A stretch of 5,134 nt of DNA from the NCBI GenBank assembly GCA_025655635.1, contig JAHXIM010000181.1, positions 1 through 5,134 of the forward strand, given 5' to 3'. Of the stretch, positions 1-5,134 are shown piece after piece; position 1 is the first letter of the stretch, and each line of letters begins with the position of its first letter. The notes under the pieces are model-generated. The model was given only the letters and a program-made list of their open reading frames with translations. It was not told where the DNA came from and did no database searches. The translations under genes and the position numbers were made by a program. The DNA is from a gamma proteobacterium symbiont of Lucinoma myriamae. GTDB taxonomy: Bacteria > Pseudomonadota > Gammaproteobacteria > GRL18.

Positions 1-69
1 ATAAGAGTAGACAAACGAAATCGCTGGAATAGACCCAAGTACAATATGGCTTACAAAAGAGTGGGTTGA
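1..69 (+). CDS. C-terminal tail of a possible transposase (partial)
   Basis: The frame is open from the window edge to the TGA at 67-69 and encodes 22 residues including RNRWNRPKYNMAYKRVG. The tail is rich in Arg, Lys, Trp and Tyr, which resembles the C-terminal ends of some DDE transposases. It is far too short for a family assignment. The support is its position: it points into the place where the helicase on the other strand is cut off. It could be a chance open frame. Confidence 0.3.
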   Translation: MRVDKRNRWNRPKYNMAYKRVG

Positions 70-95
70 ATCCTTAAGTTAATGGCATTGACTGC
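1..95 (+). mobile_element. Possible end of an insertion sequence that truncates the helicase gene
   Basis: On the minus strand, helicase similarity stops abruptly after a KRIAKLFNDV segment of the second RecA lobe. The reading frame then runs through AINLRIQPTLL to a stop at 51-53, which looks like foreign sequence. On the plus strand the same stretch is open from base 1 to a TGA at 67-69 and ends in a basic tail, as many transposase C-termini do. About 20-25 bases then lead to the apparent junction, a spacing typical of an IS end. The exact boundary (about 75-100) and the family cannot be fixed because the other end lies outside the window. A simple deletion or rearrangement junction would look the same. 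Confidence 0.4.
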
Positions 96-977
96 ACTAA
101 GGCAGACATCGTTAAATAGTTTGGCAATACGCTTAGCATGTTTAATGTCTACACAAAACACAAGCCCCTGTTTTACTGGCTGTCCGGAGATAATAGTTTC
201 AGAAAAACTGTCTTTAACCAGATTAACAATCAACTCATCACGTGAAGGAATTTGTATTGTTTTTTGTAGATCGGATTTAACAAAATCCTTACCATTAAAT
301 CGTACTTTTGATAAATCAATATTTGTCTGCAAGCGATAAACAGATATTGGCGGTATTATTTCCCGCTCAATGGCTTCTTTAAGTGTCATTTGAGTTTCAT
401 ATTGACCAAATATATCTTCAAGATTTTTTTGATCCAGTCGCTCATCAGTTGCAGTAAAACCCAACAAATTATCTGGTTGGAAATATTCCAGAATTTTTTT
501 CAGTCCATTTGCCTGAGCATGATGAGCCTCATCGACAACAATATAATCAAAAGTTTTTACATCCAGCTCAGAATAATGGCGCAGTAAATAAGCATAGGTT
601 TGTACACAAACCTGCTGGCCGTCATTAAAAACAATGCTTTCATCAACACCAATATCAGGATACCGCTGATTAAAACGTTTAATTGTTTGTTGTTTTAGAT
701 CCTTCCTTGGCAATAGAATCAATGCTTTTGTTTGCGGGGTGTTTTGTAATTGTCTGGAATAATCCTCTATAAAGATTTCTGTTTTACCCGTTGCTGTTGG
801 TAAAACAACAATAAAAGTATTTCTACCTTGTTTTCTGAGTGAGCCAATATAATCCAGCGCATCATGCTGATGCTCTGCTAATTGAAAGGTTTTAAGTGAG
901 CGTAACGATTTAAAATGAGGCGTGCTATTAAAAAGTGACTGTTCACCAAAAAAAATTTTAACTCCTGAATAAATTTT
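51..977 (-). pseudogene. SF2 DEAD/DEAH-box helicase fragment (RecA lobe 1 and start of lobe 2)
   Basis: Conceptual translation from 977 gives EHQHDALDYIGSL, a Q-motif-like lead-in of the type III restriction/UvrB-like SF2 helicases. It is followed by NTFIVVLPTATGKT (Walker A), KALILLPRKD (motif Ia), DYIVVDEAHHAQ (motif II), NLLGFTAT (motif III) and, after a linker, GLVFCVDIKHAKRIAKLF, the first strand and helix of RecA lobe 2. Motifs V and VI are absent. The only conventional start in frame is a TTG at 720-722, already downstream of Walker A, so independent translation would give a 223-residue protein without ATP binding. The fragment therefore belongs to the upstream nuclease frame. Its last dozen residues come from the sequence beyond the junction. 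Confidence 0.7.
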
Positions 978-1630
978 TCACTATCAGCCATGCCCCGTTG
1001 TGACCAGCGGAAAACCTTATAACCTTCTACAGCTAATGAATTTTGTTTGAAAAGTTGTGATGCATAGCGCTTTTCTTTAATCGCAGCAGGATGATGAAAC
1101 TGTTCACCATTAAGTTCTATAGCATAATCACCATTAGTCGTTTTAAGCACATAATCAATATAGCGCCTTTTACCATCATAATCATAATATTCGGCTTCTC
1201 GTGTTAAAGCATATAAACTTTTTTCTCCAAATGCCTGAGCAAAATATTCTTCAAATGTCGCTTCCGGCAAAGTTGGATCAATAGCTTGTTCTTGTCGATT
1301 TACACCATAGCGTTTTAATTTATCCGGCTCAGGTTCAGGTGAAGTAAAAAACTCCAGCTCTTTTTTGAATCGTTCAAGATCATTAACTGATTTAATAGAA
1401 AACCGTAAAAATAAGTCATAATGATGCACCAGTTCATTTTGTACACTGGTATAGCTGATATAGGGGTAATGTGAAAGCTGACAGATATTGATATCAATTT
1501 TTAAGCAGCTTGATTGTAACCGGTGCGTGTATATCAGTCCCGTTTCTCTTGTTTCATGGTATTGATAATTCAGATTATCTAAAAATGGGGAAATTTCTTT
1601 TTTGACATCGTTGATTATTGAATTTTCCAT
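878..1630 (-). CDS. PD-(D/E)XK (DUF559/Vsr-like) nuclease domain, N-terminal part of the broken helicase gene
   Basis: This 250-residue frame starts at an ATG (1628-1630), 12 bases after the methyltransferase stop, with no clear Shine-Dalgarno sequence, so translation may be coupled. Residues 1-110 match nothing I recognise. From about 122 to 215 it resembles very-short-patch-repair or DUF559-type endonuclease folds: FEEYF (127), YIDY with Asp159, YAIELNGEQFHH with Glu172 and His179/His180, then a helix and GYKVFRWS (203-210). The usual ExK lysine is replaced (E-L-N), as happens in this superfamily, so catalysis is likely but not certain. Residues 228-250 after the T run are probably out-of-frame readthrough and not native sequence. 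If translated as it stands, the product is a stand-alone nuclease-like protein. It was most likely the N-terminal domain of the downstream helicase. Confidence 0.6.
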   Translation of the reverse strand: MENSIINDVKKEISPFLDNLNYQYHETRETGLIYTHRLQSSCLKIDINICQLSHYPYISYTSVQNELVHHYDLFLRFSIKSVNDLERFKKELEFFTSPEPEPDKLKRYGVNRQEQAIDPTLPEATFEEYFAQAFGEKSLYALTREAEYYDYDGKRRYIDYVLKTTNGDYAIELNGEQFHHPAAIKEKRYASQLFKQNSLAVEGYKVFRWSQRGMADSEKFIQELKFFLVNSHFLIARLILNRYAHLKPFN

Positions 1631-1642
1631 AAGAACTAATTA

Positions 1643-2254
1643 TTAAATTTTCTCAAGCACAATCGTTTCCCAAAAAACTTCCGTTCTGCTTAATTGGTCA
1701 TCTGACCGTTCAATTGTTTTTATCTGATAATGGTACTGAGTTGCCAAACTCTTAATTTCAGCAATTGAAACCGGATACATTAAACGTTCATCTGGTGATG
1801 CTCCATATCGAAGCGTAATAACCAGCAAACCATGCTGATTATTCAATGTAGAAAAAGTTTGAAAGGAGTTAATTCTTTCCTGTGTGGTCAGATGCATCCA
1901 GACTGCGCTGAGTAAAATCATCGACACCTGATTTTTATAGTTTTCCAGTTTAGATAAATCAGGTAATGAATCAACTACCCATTTAATCTGATCATCACGA
2001 AAACTTCCCTTACTTTTTTTCTTAAATTGCTCAAAAAATTCAATAACCGGATCGACAGCAACAACTTTATAACCATGTTCAGCAAGCCAGAAAACATCAC
2101 GTCCTGAGCCGGCCCCAACATCAACTATCAATGCATCTTTGGATGGTAAATAGGCTAACCAATCCTGATGTACAGCTTTAAAATTTACAGAATCATATTG
2201 CTGAACCAGTCGTTCATTATTTTTTTTATAAAATTGTAAAGTTTGATCCATCAT
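1643..2254 (-). CDS. Class I SAM-dependent methyltransferase
   Basis: This is a soluble Rossmann-fold methyltransferase of about 203 residues. Motif I is ALIVDVGAGSGRD, the acidic end of strand 2 is VVAVDP, and a motif-IV-like LLSAVWMHL and a late GLLVITLRYG strand follow. It lacks the DPPY/NPPY motif of adenine and N4-cytosine DNA methylases and any PC motif of C5 methylases. It therefore looks like the UbiE/TehB-type group (Methyltransf_11/25 style), whose substrates range from small molecules to RNA and protein. The substrate cannot be told here. I chose the ATG at 2252-2254 (next ATG 2249-2251) because the MDQTLQFY beginning is usual for such proteins. A TTG at 2270-2272 would add six residues. 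None of these starts has a good ribosome binding site. It is first in a leftward operon with the nuclease-helicase, 12 bases away. Confidence 0.8.
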   Translation of the reverse strand: MMDQTLQFYKKNNERLVQQYDSVNFKAVHQDWLAYLPSKDALIVDVGAGSGRDVFWLAEHGYKVVAVDPVIEFFEQFKKKSKGSFRDDQIKWVVDSLPDLSKLENYKNQVSMILLSAVWMHLTTQERINSFQTFSTLNNQHGLLVITLRYGASPDERLMYPVSIAEIKSLATQYHYQIKTIERSDDQLSRTEVFWETIVLEKI

Positions 2255-2330
2255 TTTTAAACTGTCAGTCAAATTAAGTACTGAGCAACTACTTGCATCA
2301 GACCATAGTCATTATTTTCTGTTAATGATT

Positions 2331-2359
2331 ACTTTACTATTTTACATTAACGGCATCAA
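2331..2359 (-). promoter_or_regulatory. Candidate promoter for the methyltransferase-helicase operon
   Basis: On the minus strand TTGATG (2354-2359) is separated by 17 bases from TAAAGT (2331-2336). Both are partial matches to sigma-70 boxes. Transcription would start near 2324 and leave a leader of about 70 bases. In an AT-rich region such matches occur by chance, so this is a weak call. Confidence 0.25.
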
Positions 2360-2417
2360 TAACTTCATTACAACCTTTCTTTTCCTACTATTACCAGAGT
2401 GTCAAACTCCTGCACAT

Positions 2418-2453
2418 TATATTAAAAGCAATTGTTTTATTGCTTTTAATATA
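2418..2453. promoter_or_regulatory. Perfect 15-bp inverted repeat, probable HipB operator
   Basis: The left arm TATATTAAAAGCAAT (2418-2432) and right arm ATTGCTTTTAATATA (2439-2453) are exact reverse complements around a 6-base spacer. The core half-site AAAGCAA recurs as a direct copy at 2455-2461 and 2484-2490, so the direct copies start 30 and 29 bases apart (2425, 2455, 2484). These flank the TATAAT box ahead of hipB. HipB-family antitoxins are known to bind inverted repeats in their own promoters, so autoregulation is the natural reading. No U tract follows on either strand, which argues against a terminator. Confidence 0.65.
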
Positions 2454-2471
2454 TAAAGCAATTAATATAAT
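2444..2471 (+). promoter_or_regulatory. Candidate hipBA promoter
   Basis: A perfect -10 box TATAAT lies at 2466-2471, 34 bases before the hipB start. The -35 is poor: TTTTAA at 2444-2449 gives a 16-base spacer, and TTGCTT at 2440-2445 is closer to consensus but 20 bases away. Both -35 options lie inside the right arm of the inverted repeat, so a bound repressor would block polymerase. Confidence 0.5.
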
Positions 2472-2505
2472 GTTTTATCAGTAAAAGCAACTTATACGTT
2501 TCAAA

Positions 2506-2835
2506 ATGAAATCAATACTTAAGCAACTAAAAGAACGCAGATTAGCACTGGGCATGAAGCAAAAAGACATGTTGCTTCGAGTTGGTATACTACGCCAGCA
2601 ATACCAGCGTTTAGAGTCCAAAGGGAATCCCCGTCTGGATACACTCGAACTTATAGCCAAAGGACTCAAAAGTGAGTTGATGCTTATCCCTCATGAAAAG
2701 CTGGGGGCGGTCAAAGCAATTCTGGAGAATGATAATGTTTCAGCCCAGACACTCATAAACAAAGACTCCAGACAGGGCAAAGAAAATACACTGGCCGATA
2801 ACCCGTGGAAGGACTTACTGGAGGGCGATGAGTGA
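2506..2835 (+). CDS. hipB: HipB-like antitoxin, XRE-family DNA-binding protein
   Basis: This 109-residue protein is the antitoxin and autorepressor of the HipBA module. Residues about 5-58 form a Cro/C1-type helix-turn-helix: LKERRLALGMKQKDM, then the recognition helix region GILRQQYQRLESKG, then PRLDTLELIAKGL. This is followed by a short strand, ELMLIP, typical of HipB dimers. Residues 65-109 are a polar, probably flexible tail with a Trp at 101 and an acidic end; in E. coli HipB the tail governs proteolysis. Family knowledge says HipB dimers bind operator DNA and hold HipA inactive. The ATG at 2506 has no visible Shine-Dalgarno sequence, but the HTH begins directly after it. The gene ends in the GTGA overlap with hipA. 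Part of it is duplicated at 4236-4348. Confidence 0.9.
   Translation: MKSILKQLKERRLALGMKQKDMLLRVGILRQQYQRLESKGNPRLDTLELIAKGLKSELMLIPHEKLGAVKAILENDNVSAQTLINKDSRQGKENTLADNPWKDLLEGDE
2820..2825 (+). promoter_or_regulatory. Ribosome binding site of hipA
   Basis: GGAGGG lies inside the end of hipB, six bases before the GTG. It is the only clear Shine-Dalgarno sequence in the window and supports the unusual GTG start. Confidence 0.7.
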
Positions 2836-4109
2836 ATTCTGGCAAAAATACAGATGGAATTAGTGTTTTGAAACTTAGCCTGCATGGCAGGCTGGTGGGT
2901 TATCTCACTGGTTTTCAAAATGGACGTAATGTTCTAAGCTTTGCAGATGAATTCAGACTTGATCCTGCACGTCCGACATTTAGCCTGATCACACATCCGG
3001 GTTTCCATCATTCAGGCAAGCTCATGTCAGAGCCATGGATTAAAAACCAGAGATTACATCCCGTCTTATCCAACTTGTTACCTGAAGGTGCATTACGGGA
3101 ACTCATTGCTCAAGGGTTAAAAACCCATATTGATAATGAGTTTCAGATTTTCTCCTATCTTGGCCAGGATCTACCCGGTGCTATAGTGGCTACACCAATG
3201 GAGCCTGAAGATGTACCAGATAATATATTAGCCATCCACAACAAAGCCAAAATTATCAAATTTAAGAGAGGCAATCAAGAAAATAACTTTTCCTTAGCGG
3301 GTATTCAAATGAAATTTTCCATGAAGGAAAAGGATGGCCGTTATAATCTTTCGGCAAATGGCAGCCTTGGTGACTGGATCATTAAAACACCATCCACCCG
3401 GCATAAAAATGTACCCCTAAACGAGTATACAGCAATGTCTCTTGCTGCTTTAGCTGGGATAAACATCCCTGAGATCAAACTCATTGAATTGAATAAACTG
3501 GATAATTTGCCGCCAATCAATCTACCTGATGAAAAACTAGCCTTTGCTATCAAACGCTTTGATCGTGACGACAATACACGAATTCATATGGAAGACTTTG
3601 CCCAGATCTTAGTGAAGTATCCACACAACAAATATAACTCGGCCAATTATGAACAAGTTGGGCAGGTGCTTTACAAATATTCAGGTGATGGGCTAGCTGA
3701 TGCTCAGCAGTTTGCCAGACGATTGCTGGTCAATATTTTACTTGCCAATGGTGATGCTCATTTAAAAAACTGGAGTTTATGGTATCCGGATCATGTGACA
3801 CCAGGATTATCTCCTGCATATGATATTGTAAGCACCAGCGTTTATATCGACAATGAAACAAAATATGCTTTGAATTTAGGCAAGACAAAAGAATGGTACT
3901 GCGTAACGATAGATAATTTTCACTCATGGGCTGATAAGTCCGGTATTCCCTGGCATACTATAAAACCGCATCTGGATGATGTGATGGAAAAAGCACGCAC
4001 ATTGTGGCCTGAAGCTTTAAACAATTTACCCATGGACGATGAACATAAAGAAAAACTAAAAGATCACTGGCTTAAACTTCAACCTGAATTTCGTATAAAA
4101 ACGACATAA
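2832..4109 (+). CDS. hipA: HipA-like serine/threonine kinase toxin
   Basis: This 425-residue protein is close in length to E. coli HipA (440). An N-terminal HipA_N-type domain (SVLKLSLHGRLVGYLTGF, LLPEGALRE) is followed by the kinase core. NNFSLAGIQ (151-159) matches the loop holding the autophosphorylated serine of HipA, here Ser154. IIKTPS gives the ATP-binding Lys185, and AFAIKRFDRD and HMEDFAQ follow. The catalytic loop is NGDAHLKNWSL (Asp308, Asn313), and PAYD supplies the metal-binding Asp331. All active-site residues appear intact. E. coli HipA phosphorylates GltX and causes growth arrest and persistence; other HipA proteins have other targets, so the target here is unknown. The GTG start at 2832 overlaps the hipB stop by four bases and has a strong GGAGG six to seven bases upstream, which settles the start and implies translational coupling. 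Confidence 0.93.
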   Translation: MNSGKNTDGISVLKLSLHGRLVGYLTGFQNGRNVLSFADEFRLDPARPTFSLITHPGFHHSGKLMSEPWIKNQRLHPVLSNLLPEGALRELIAQGLKTHIDNEFQIFSYLGQDLPGAIVATPMEPEDVPDNILAIHNKAKIIKFKRGNQENNFSLAGIQMKFSMKEKDGRYNLSANGSLGDWIIKTPSTRHKNVPLNEYTAMSLAALAGINIPEIKLIELNKLDNLPPINLPDEKLAFAIKRFDRDDNTRIHMEDFAQILVKYPHNKYNSANYEQVGQVLYKYSGDGLADAQQFARRLLVNILLANGDAHLKNWSLWYPDHVTPGLSPAYDIVSTSVYIDNETKYALNLGKTKEWYCVTIDNFHSWADKSGIPWHTIKPHLDDVMEKARTLWPEALNNLPMDDEHKEKLKDHWLKLQPEFRIKTT

Positions 4110-4155
4110 GAAAAACACTTCACCTTATCTGTTAAAAGATTATTAAATGAATAAA

Positions 4156-4179
4156 AAAGCCCTGCAATAGCTGGGCTTT
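4156..4179. terminator. Hairpin terminator after hipA, strongest for leftward transcripts
   Basis: AAAGCCC (4156-4162) pairs with GGGCTTT (4173-4179), with an inner GC/GC pairing around AATA. On the plus strand it lies 47 bases after the hipA stop but has only three T after the stem. Read leftward, the stem is followed by a run of six U, a good intrinsic terminator. It may work in both directions. No leftward gene ends here now. Confidence 0.55.
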
Positions 4180-4213
4180 GGTGAAACGGGAAGCATGCTT
4201 TTGATCTTTTATC

Positions 4214-4230
4214 TTACTCTGACCCCAATT
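4214..4230. other. ACTCTGACCCC motif, possible mobile-element boundary
   Basis: The string TTACTCTGACCCCAATT ends directly before the hipB remnant. I recall the complement, GGGGTCAGAGT, as a recurrent sequence beside REP-associated Y1 transposase genes in gammaproteobacterial genomes. That is from memory and not checked. No transposase gene is present here, so at most this is a solo end or a scar. Confidence 0.3.
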
Positions 4231-4235
4231 ATTAT

Positions 4236-4348
4236 TACGTCAGCAATACCAGCGTTTAGAGTCCAGAGGTAATCCCCGTCTGGATACTCTTGAACTCACA
4301 GCCAAAGGACTCAAAAGCGAGCTGATGCTCATCCCTCAGGAAATGCTA
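4236..4348 (+). pseudogene. Orphan fragment of a second hipB copy
   Basis: These 113 bases align without gaps to 2591-2703 inside hipB, with 13 mismatches (about 88% identity). They encode RQQYQRLESRGNPRLDTLEL and on to LIPQEM, matching HipB residues 30 to about 66: the second half of the helix-turn-helix and the following strand. The start codon, the first helices and the C-terminal tail are missing, and similarity stops sharply at both ends. Most differences are at third codon positions (for example AGT/AGC, TTG/CTG, CTT/CTC). This points to descent from a separately evolving functional hipB, with little drift since breakage. The frame stays open into the antitoxin at 4436, apparently by chance. 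Confidence 0.85.
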
Positions 4349-4403
4349 AATATATACACTTATCCATCATCGTTAGAAGATTTTATTTTTTCATGTTACA
4401 ATT

Positions 4404-4434
4404 ATGACTATAGAAATATGACTATGGTTATAAT
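4404..4434 (+). promoter_or_regulatory. ATGACTAT repeats, possible operator of the Phd/VapC pair
   Basis: ATGACTAT occurs at 4404-4411 and ATGACTAT again at 4418-4425, 14 bases apart, followed by a TATAAT (4429-4434) that ends one base before the antitoxin ATG. The segment also forms an imperfect palindrome, since ATTATGACTAT resembles the complement of ATGGTTATAAT. Phd-type antitoxins bind palindromes at their own promoters. The TATAAT is too near the start to serve unless the mRNA begins inside the gene. This is weak evidence. Confidence 0.3.
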
Positions 4435-4435
4435 C

Positions 4436-4671
4436 ATGAATATATTACAAGTATCTAAATCAGAGTTTAAAGCCAAAGCTTTAGAGTTTTTCGCCAGGTT
4501 GAGTTCAGCGGTATGCCTTTAATTGTTACAGATCATGGGAAGCCTTCTATAGAAATACGCCCTTATCACACTAAAAAACGTTCTCCTTTTGAAATATTGA
4601 AAGGTAGTGTTACAGAATATCATGATCCAACTGAGCCCGTTGGCGAGGATGACTGGGAAGCTCTTTCATGA
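4436..4671 (+). pseudogene. Phd/YefM-family antitoxin with a one-base frameshift
   Basis: The first frame reads MNILQVSKSEFKAKALEFF and then stops at 4522. Reading one base back from the T run (TTTTT at 4487-4491) it continues as RQVEFSGMPLIVTDHGKPSI and on to EPVGEDDWEALS, ending at the TGA at 4669-4671. With one T added the protein is 78 residues, a normal length for Phd/YefM antitoxins. The N-terminal part is the DNA-binding Phd fold (SKSEFKAKA, LIVTDHGKP), and the acidic C-terminus is the toxin-neutralising tail. The stop overlaps the toxin start as ATGA. As written, only a 28-residue peptide (MNILQVSK to SAVCL) would be made from this start, with no toxin-binding tail. A sequencing error is a serious alternative because the C-terminal frame is undamaged. 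Confidence 0.8.
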
Positions 4672-5051
4672 TTGTTCTTGATACTCACACCCTAATCTGG
4701 TGGGTCAGTAATAGAGAAAAATTGTCCAAGGCTGCTCATAAAGCGATTGAACTTGAGTTAAAAAATGAAGATGGACAAATTCTTGTTTCATCTATTACTG
4801 TCTGGGAAATTAGTTTATTGATTGAAAAGGGTCGTATCACTCTGACTATGGATCTGGATGAGTGGTTGCGAACCGTTTCAGATATAAAAAATCTGCATTT
4901 TATACCAATTGATAATGAAGTAGCCATGAAGTCTGTAAGATTGCCTGGAGACTTCCATCCAGATCCAGCTGACCGAATGATCACAACTTTAGCCCGACAT
5001 TACTCTGCACCGCTTGTAACCAGTGATGCAAAAATCCAGAATTATAAGTAG
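4668..5051 (+). CDS. vapC: VapC-like PIN-domain ribonuclease toxin
   Basis: This 127-residue protein is a complete single PIN domain. The acidic residues that bind Mg are present in order: Asp5 in MIVLDTHTLIWW, Glu47 in ITVWEIS, Asp99 and Asp102 in HPDPADRMI, and Asp120 in LVTSDAKI. It belongs to the group whose partner is a Phd/YefM-type antitoxin. VapC toxins cleave RNA, often initiator tRNA or rRNA loops; the target here is unknown. The ATG overlaps the antitoxin stop by four bases, with a modest GGGAAG seven bases upstream inside the antitoxin gene, so expression should depend on translation of the antitoxin's second frame. Alternative: a PIN endonuclease without toxicity. Confidence 0.88.
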   Translation: MIVLDTHTLIWWVSNREKLSKAAHKAIELELKNEDGQILVSSITVWEISLLIEKGRITLTMDLDEWLRTVSDIKNLHFIPIDNEVAMKSVRLPGDFHPDPADRMITTLARHYSAPLVTSDAKIQNYK

Positions 5052-5066
5052 TCGATCCTGAAAAAA

Positions 5067-5094
5067 GATAATCATCATGAATCGATAGATTATC
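5067..5094. terminator. Weak hairpin after the PIN toxin gene
   Basis: GATAATC (5067-5073) and GATTATC (5088-5094) are reverse complements around a 14-base loop. A run of six A precedes the stem, so a leftward transcript would have six U after it. The stem is AT-rich and the loop long, so it is a poor terminator on either strand. The rest of 5052-5134 shows no gene or other signal. Confidence 0.25.
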
Positions 5095-5134
5095 GTACAA
5101 CATTAATTGTAATTTTATTGTTCCTGATCAAATT

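Larger units (their letters stand above)
51..1630 (-). pseudogene. Nuclease-helicase fusion gene, frameshifted and truncated at the 3' end
   Basis: Two minus-strand frames together form one gene of about 526 codons. The first (1630 to 878) carries a PD-(D/E)XK-like nuclease domain. The second (open from 977 to 51) carries an SF2 helicase with Walker A PTATGKT (780-800), DEAH box (522-533), a TAT motif III and the start of RecA lobe 2. The second frame has no ATG, GTG or TTG between the TGA at 978-980 and its Walker A, so it cannot start separately as a complete helicase. One extra T in the T8 run at 948-955 would join the frames as QELKFFFGEQSLFN. Helicase motifs V and VI, including the arginine finger, are missing because lobe 2 ends at the junction near 75-100. 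The intact protein was probably a nuclease-helicase acting on DNA or RNA. As it stands the ATPase should be inactive. Confidence 0.75.
4110..4435. other. Gene-poor stretch between hipA and the second toxin-antitoxin pair
   Basis: This 326-base stretch holds no intact gene. It contains the terminator hairpin, a 10-bp palindrome AAGCATGCTT (4191-4200), the ACTCTGACCCC motif (4216-4226), a hipB remnant (4236-4348), and an AT-rich segment with ATGACTAT repeats just before the antitoxin start. It looks like a patchwork of recombination products. Confidence 0.6.

Noticed and set aside
82..339. Plus-strand open frame of 85 codons
   Set aside because: It lies antisense to the helicase frame, which shows clear conserved motifs; the plus-strand translation has no recognisable domain.
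390..587. Plus-strand open frame of 65 codons
   Set aside because: It is a shadow of the helicase DEAH-box region on the other strand.
1643..2254. Methyltransferase as the modification enzyme of a restriction system
   Set aside because: It has none of the DPPY/NPPY or PC motifs of DNA methylases and is too short for a target-recognition domain.
2418..2453. Inverted repeat read as a transcription terminator
   Set aside because: There is no GC-rich stem or following U tract, and it sits at a promoter with extra half-site copies, so an operator fits better.
2425..2490. Spaced AAAGCAA repeats as a small CRISPR array
   Set aside because: The repeats are only 7 bases, one is inverted, and the spacing covers a promoter; there are no cas genes.
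3341..3574. Minus-strand open frame of 77 codons inside hipA
   Set aside because: It is antisense to well-conserved HipA sequence; no start signal or family resemblance.
4325..4522. A 65-codon plus-strand frame as a gene of its own
   Set aside because: It is a chance in-frame run through the hipB remnant, a noncoding AT-rich stretch and the first part of the frameshifted antitoxin.

Overview
The window reads as an AT-rich accessory region of a bacterial chromosome or plasmid. Defence-type and toxin-antitoxin genes lie next to truncated and frameshifted genes. The gene families (HipBA, Phd/VapC, a nuclease-helicase, a small methyltransferase) and an ACTCTGACCCC motif of a kind I associate with gammaproteobacterial mobile DNA suggest a low-GC gammaproteobacterium. 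No taxonomic marker is present, so this is a guess.

Left third, minus strand. A two-gene operon runs leftward: a class I SAM-dependent methyltransferase (1643-2254), then 12 bases later a large gene joining an N-terminal PD-(D/E)XK-like nuclease domain to a superfamily 2 helicase (1630 down to 51). The second gene is broken twice. A frameshift at a run of eight T (coding strand, 948-955) separates nuclease from helicase. The second RecA lobe of the helicase ends after its first motif, where the sequence turns into what may be the end of an insertion sequence (about 1-95) carrying the tail of a plus-strand ORF.

Middle, plus strand. A divergent intergenic region (2273-2505) holds a perfect 15-bp inverted repeat and further copies of its AAAGCAA core around a TATAAT box. 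It is followed by an apparently intact hipB-hipA toxin-antitoxin operon (2506-4109) with a GTGA stop/start overlap. A bidirectional-looking terminator hairpin follows at 4156-4179.

Right part, plus strand. An ACTCTGACCCC motif sits directly before an orphan 113-bp second copy of part of hipB, about 88% identical. Next comes a Phd/YefM-type antitoxin gene (4436-4671) with a one-base frameshift at a T run, overlapping by ATGA an intact VapC-like PIN-domain toxin gene (4668-5051). The last 83 bases hold no gene.

The methyltransferase and nuclease-helicase look like the remains of a nucleic-acid-directed system, possibly defence. HipBA and Phd/VapC are independent type II modules. Both frameshifts have the same character: one T missing from a coding-strand T run. 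Homopolymer sequencing error, real decay and deliberate slippage all have to be weighed. I see no convincingly new system. The nuclease-helicase with its neighbouring methyltransferase is the least standard part.
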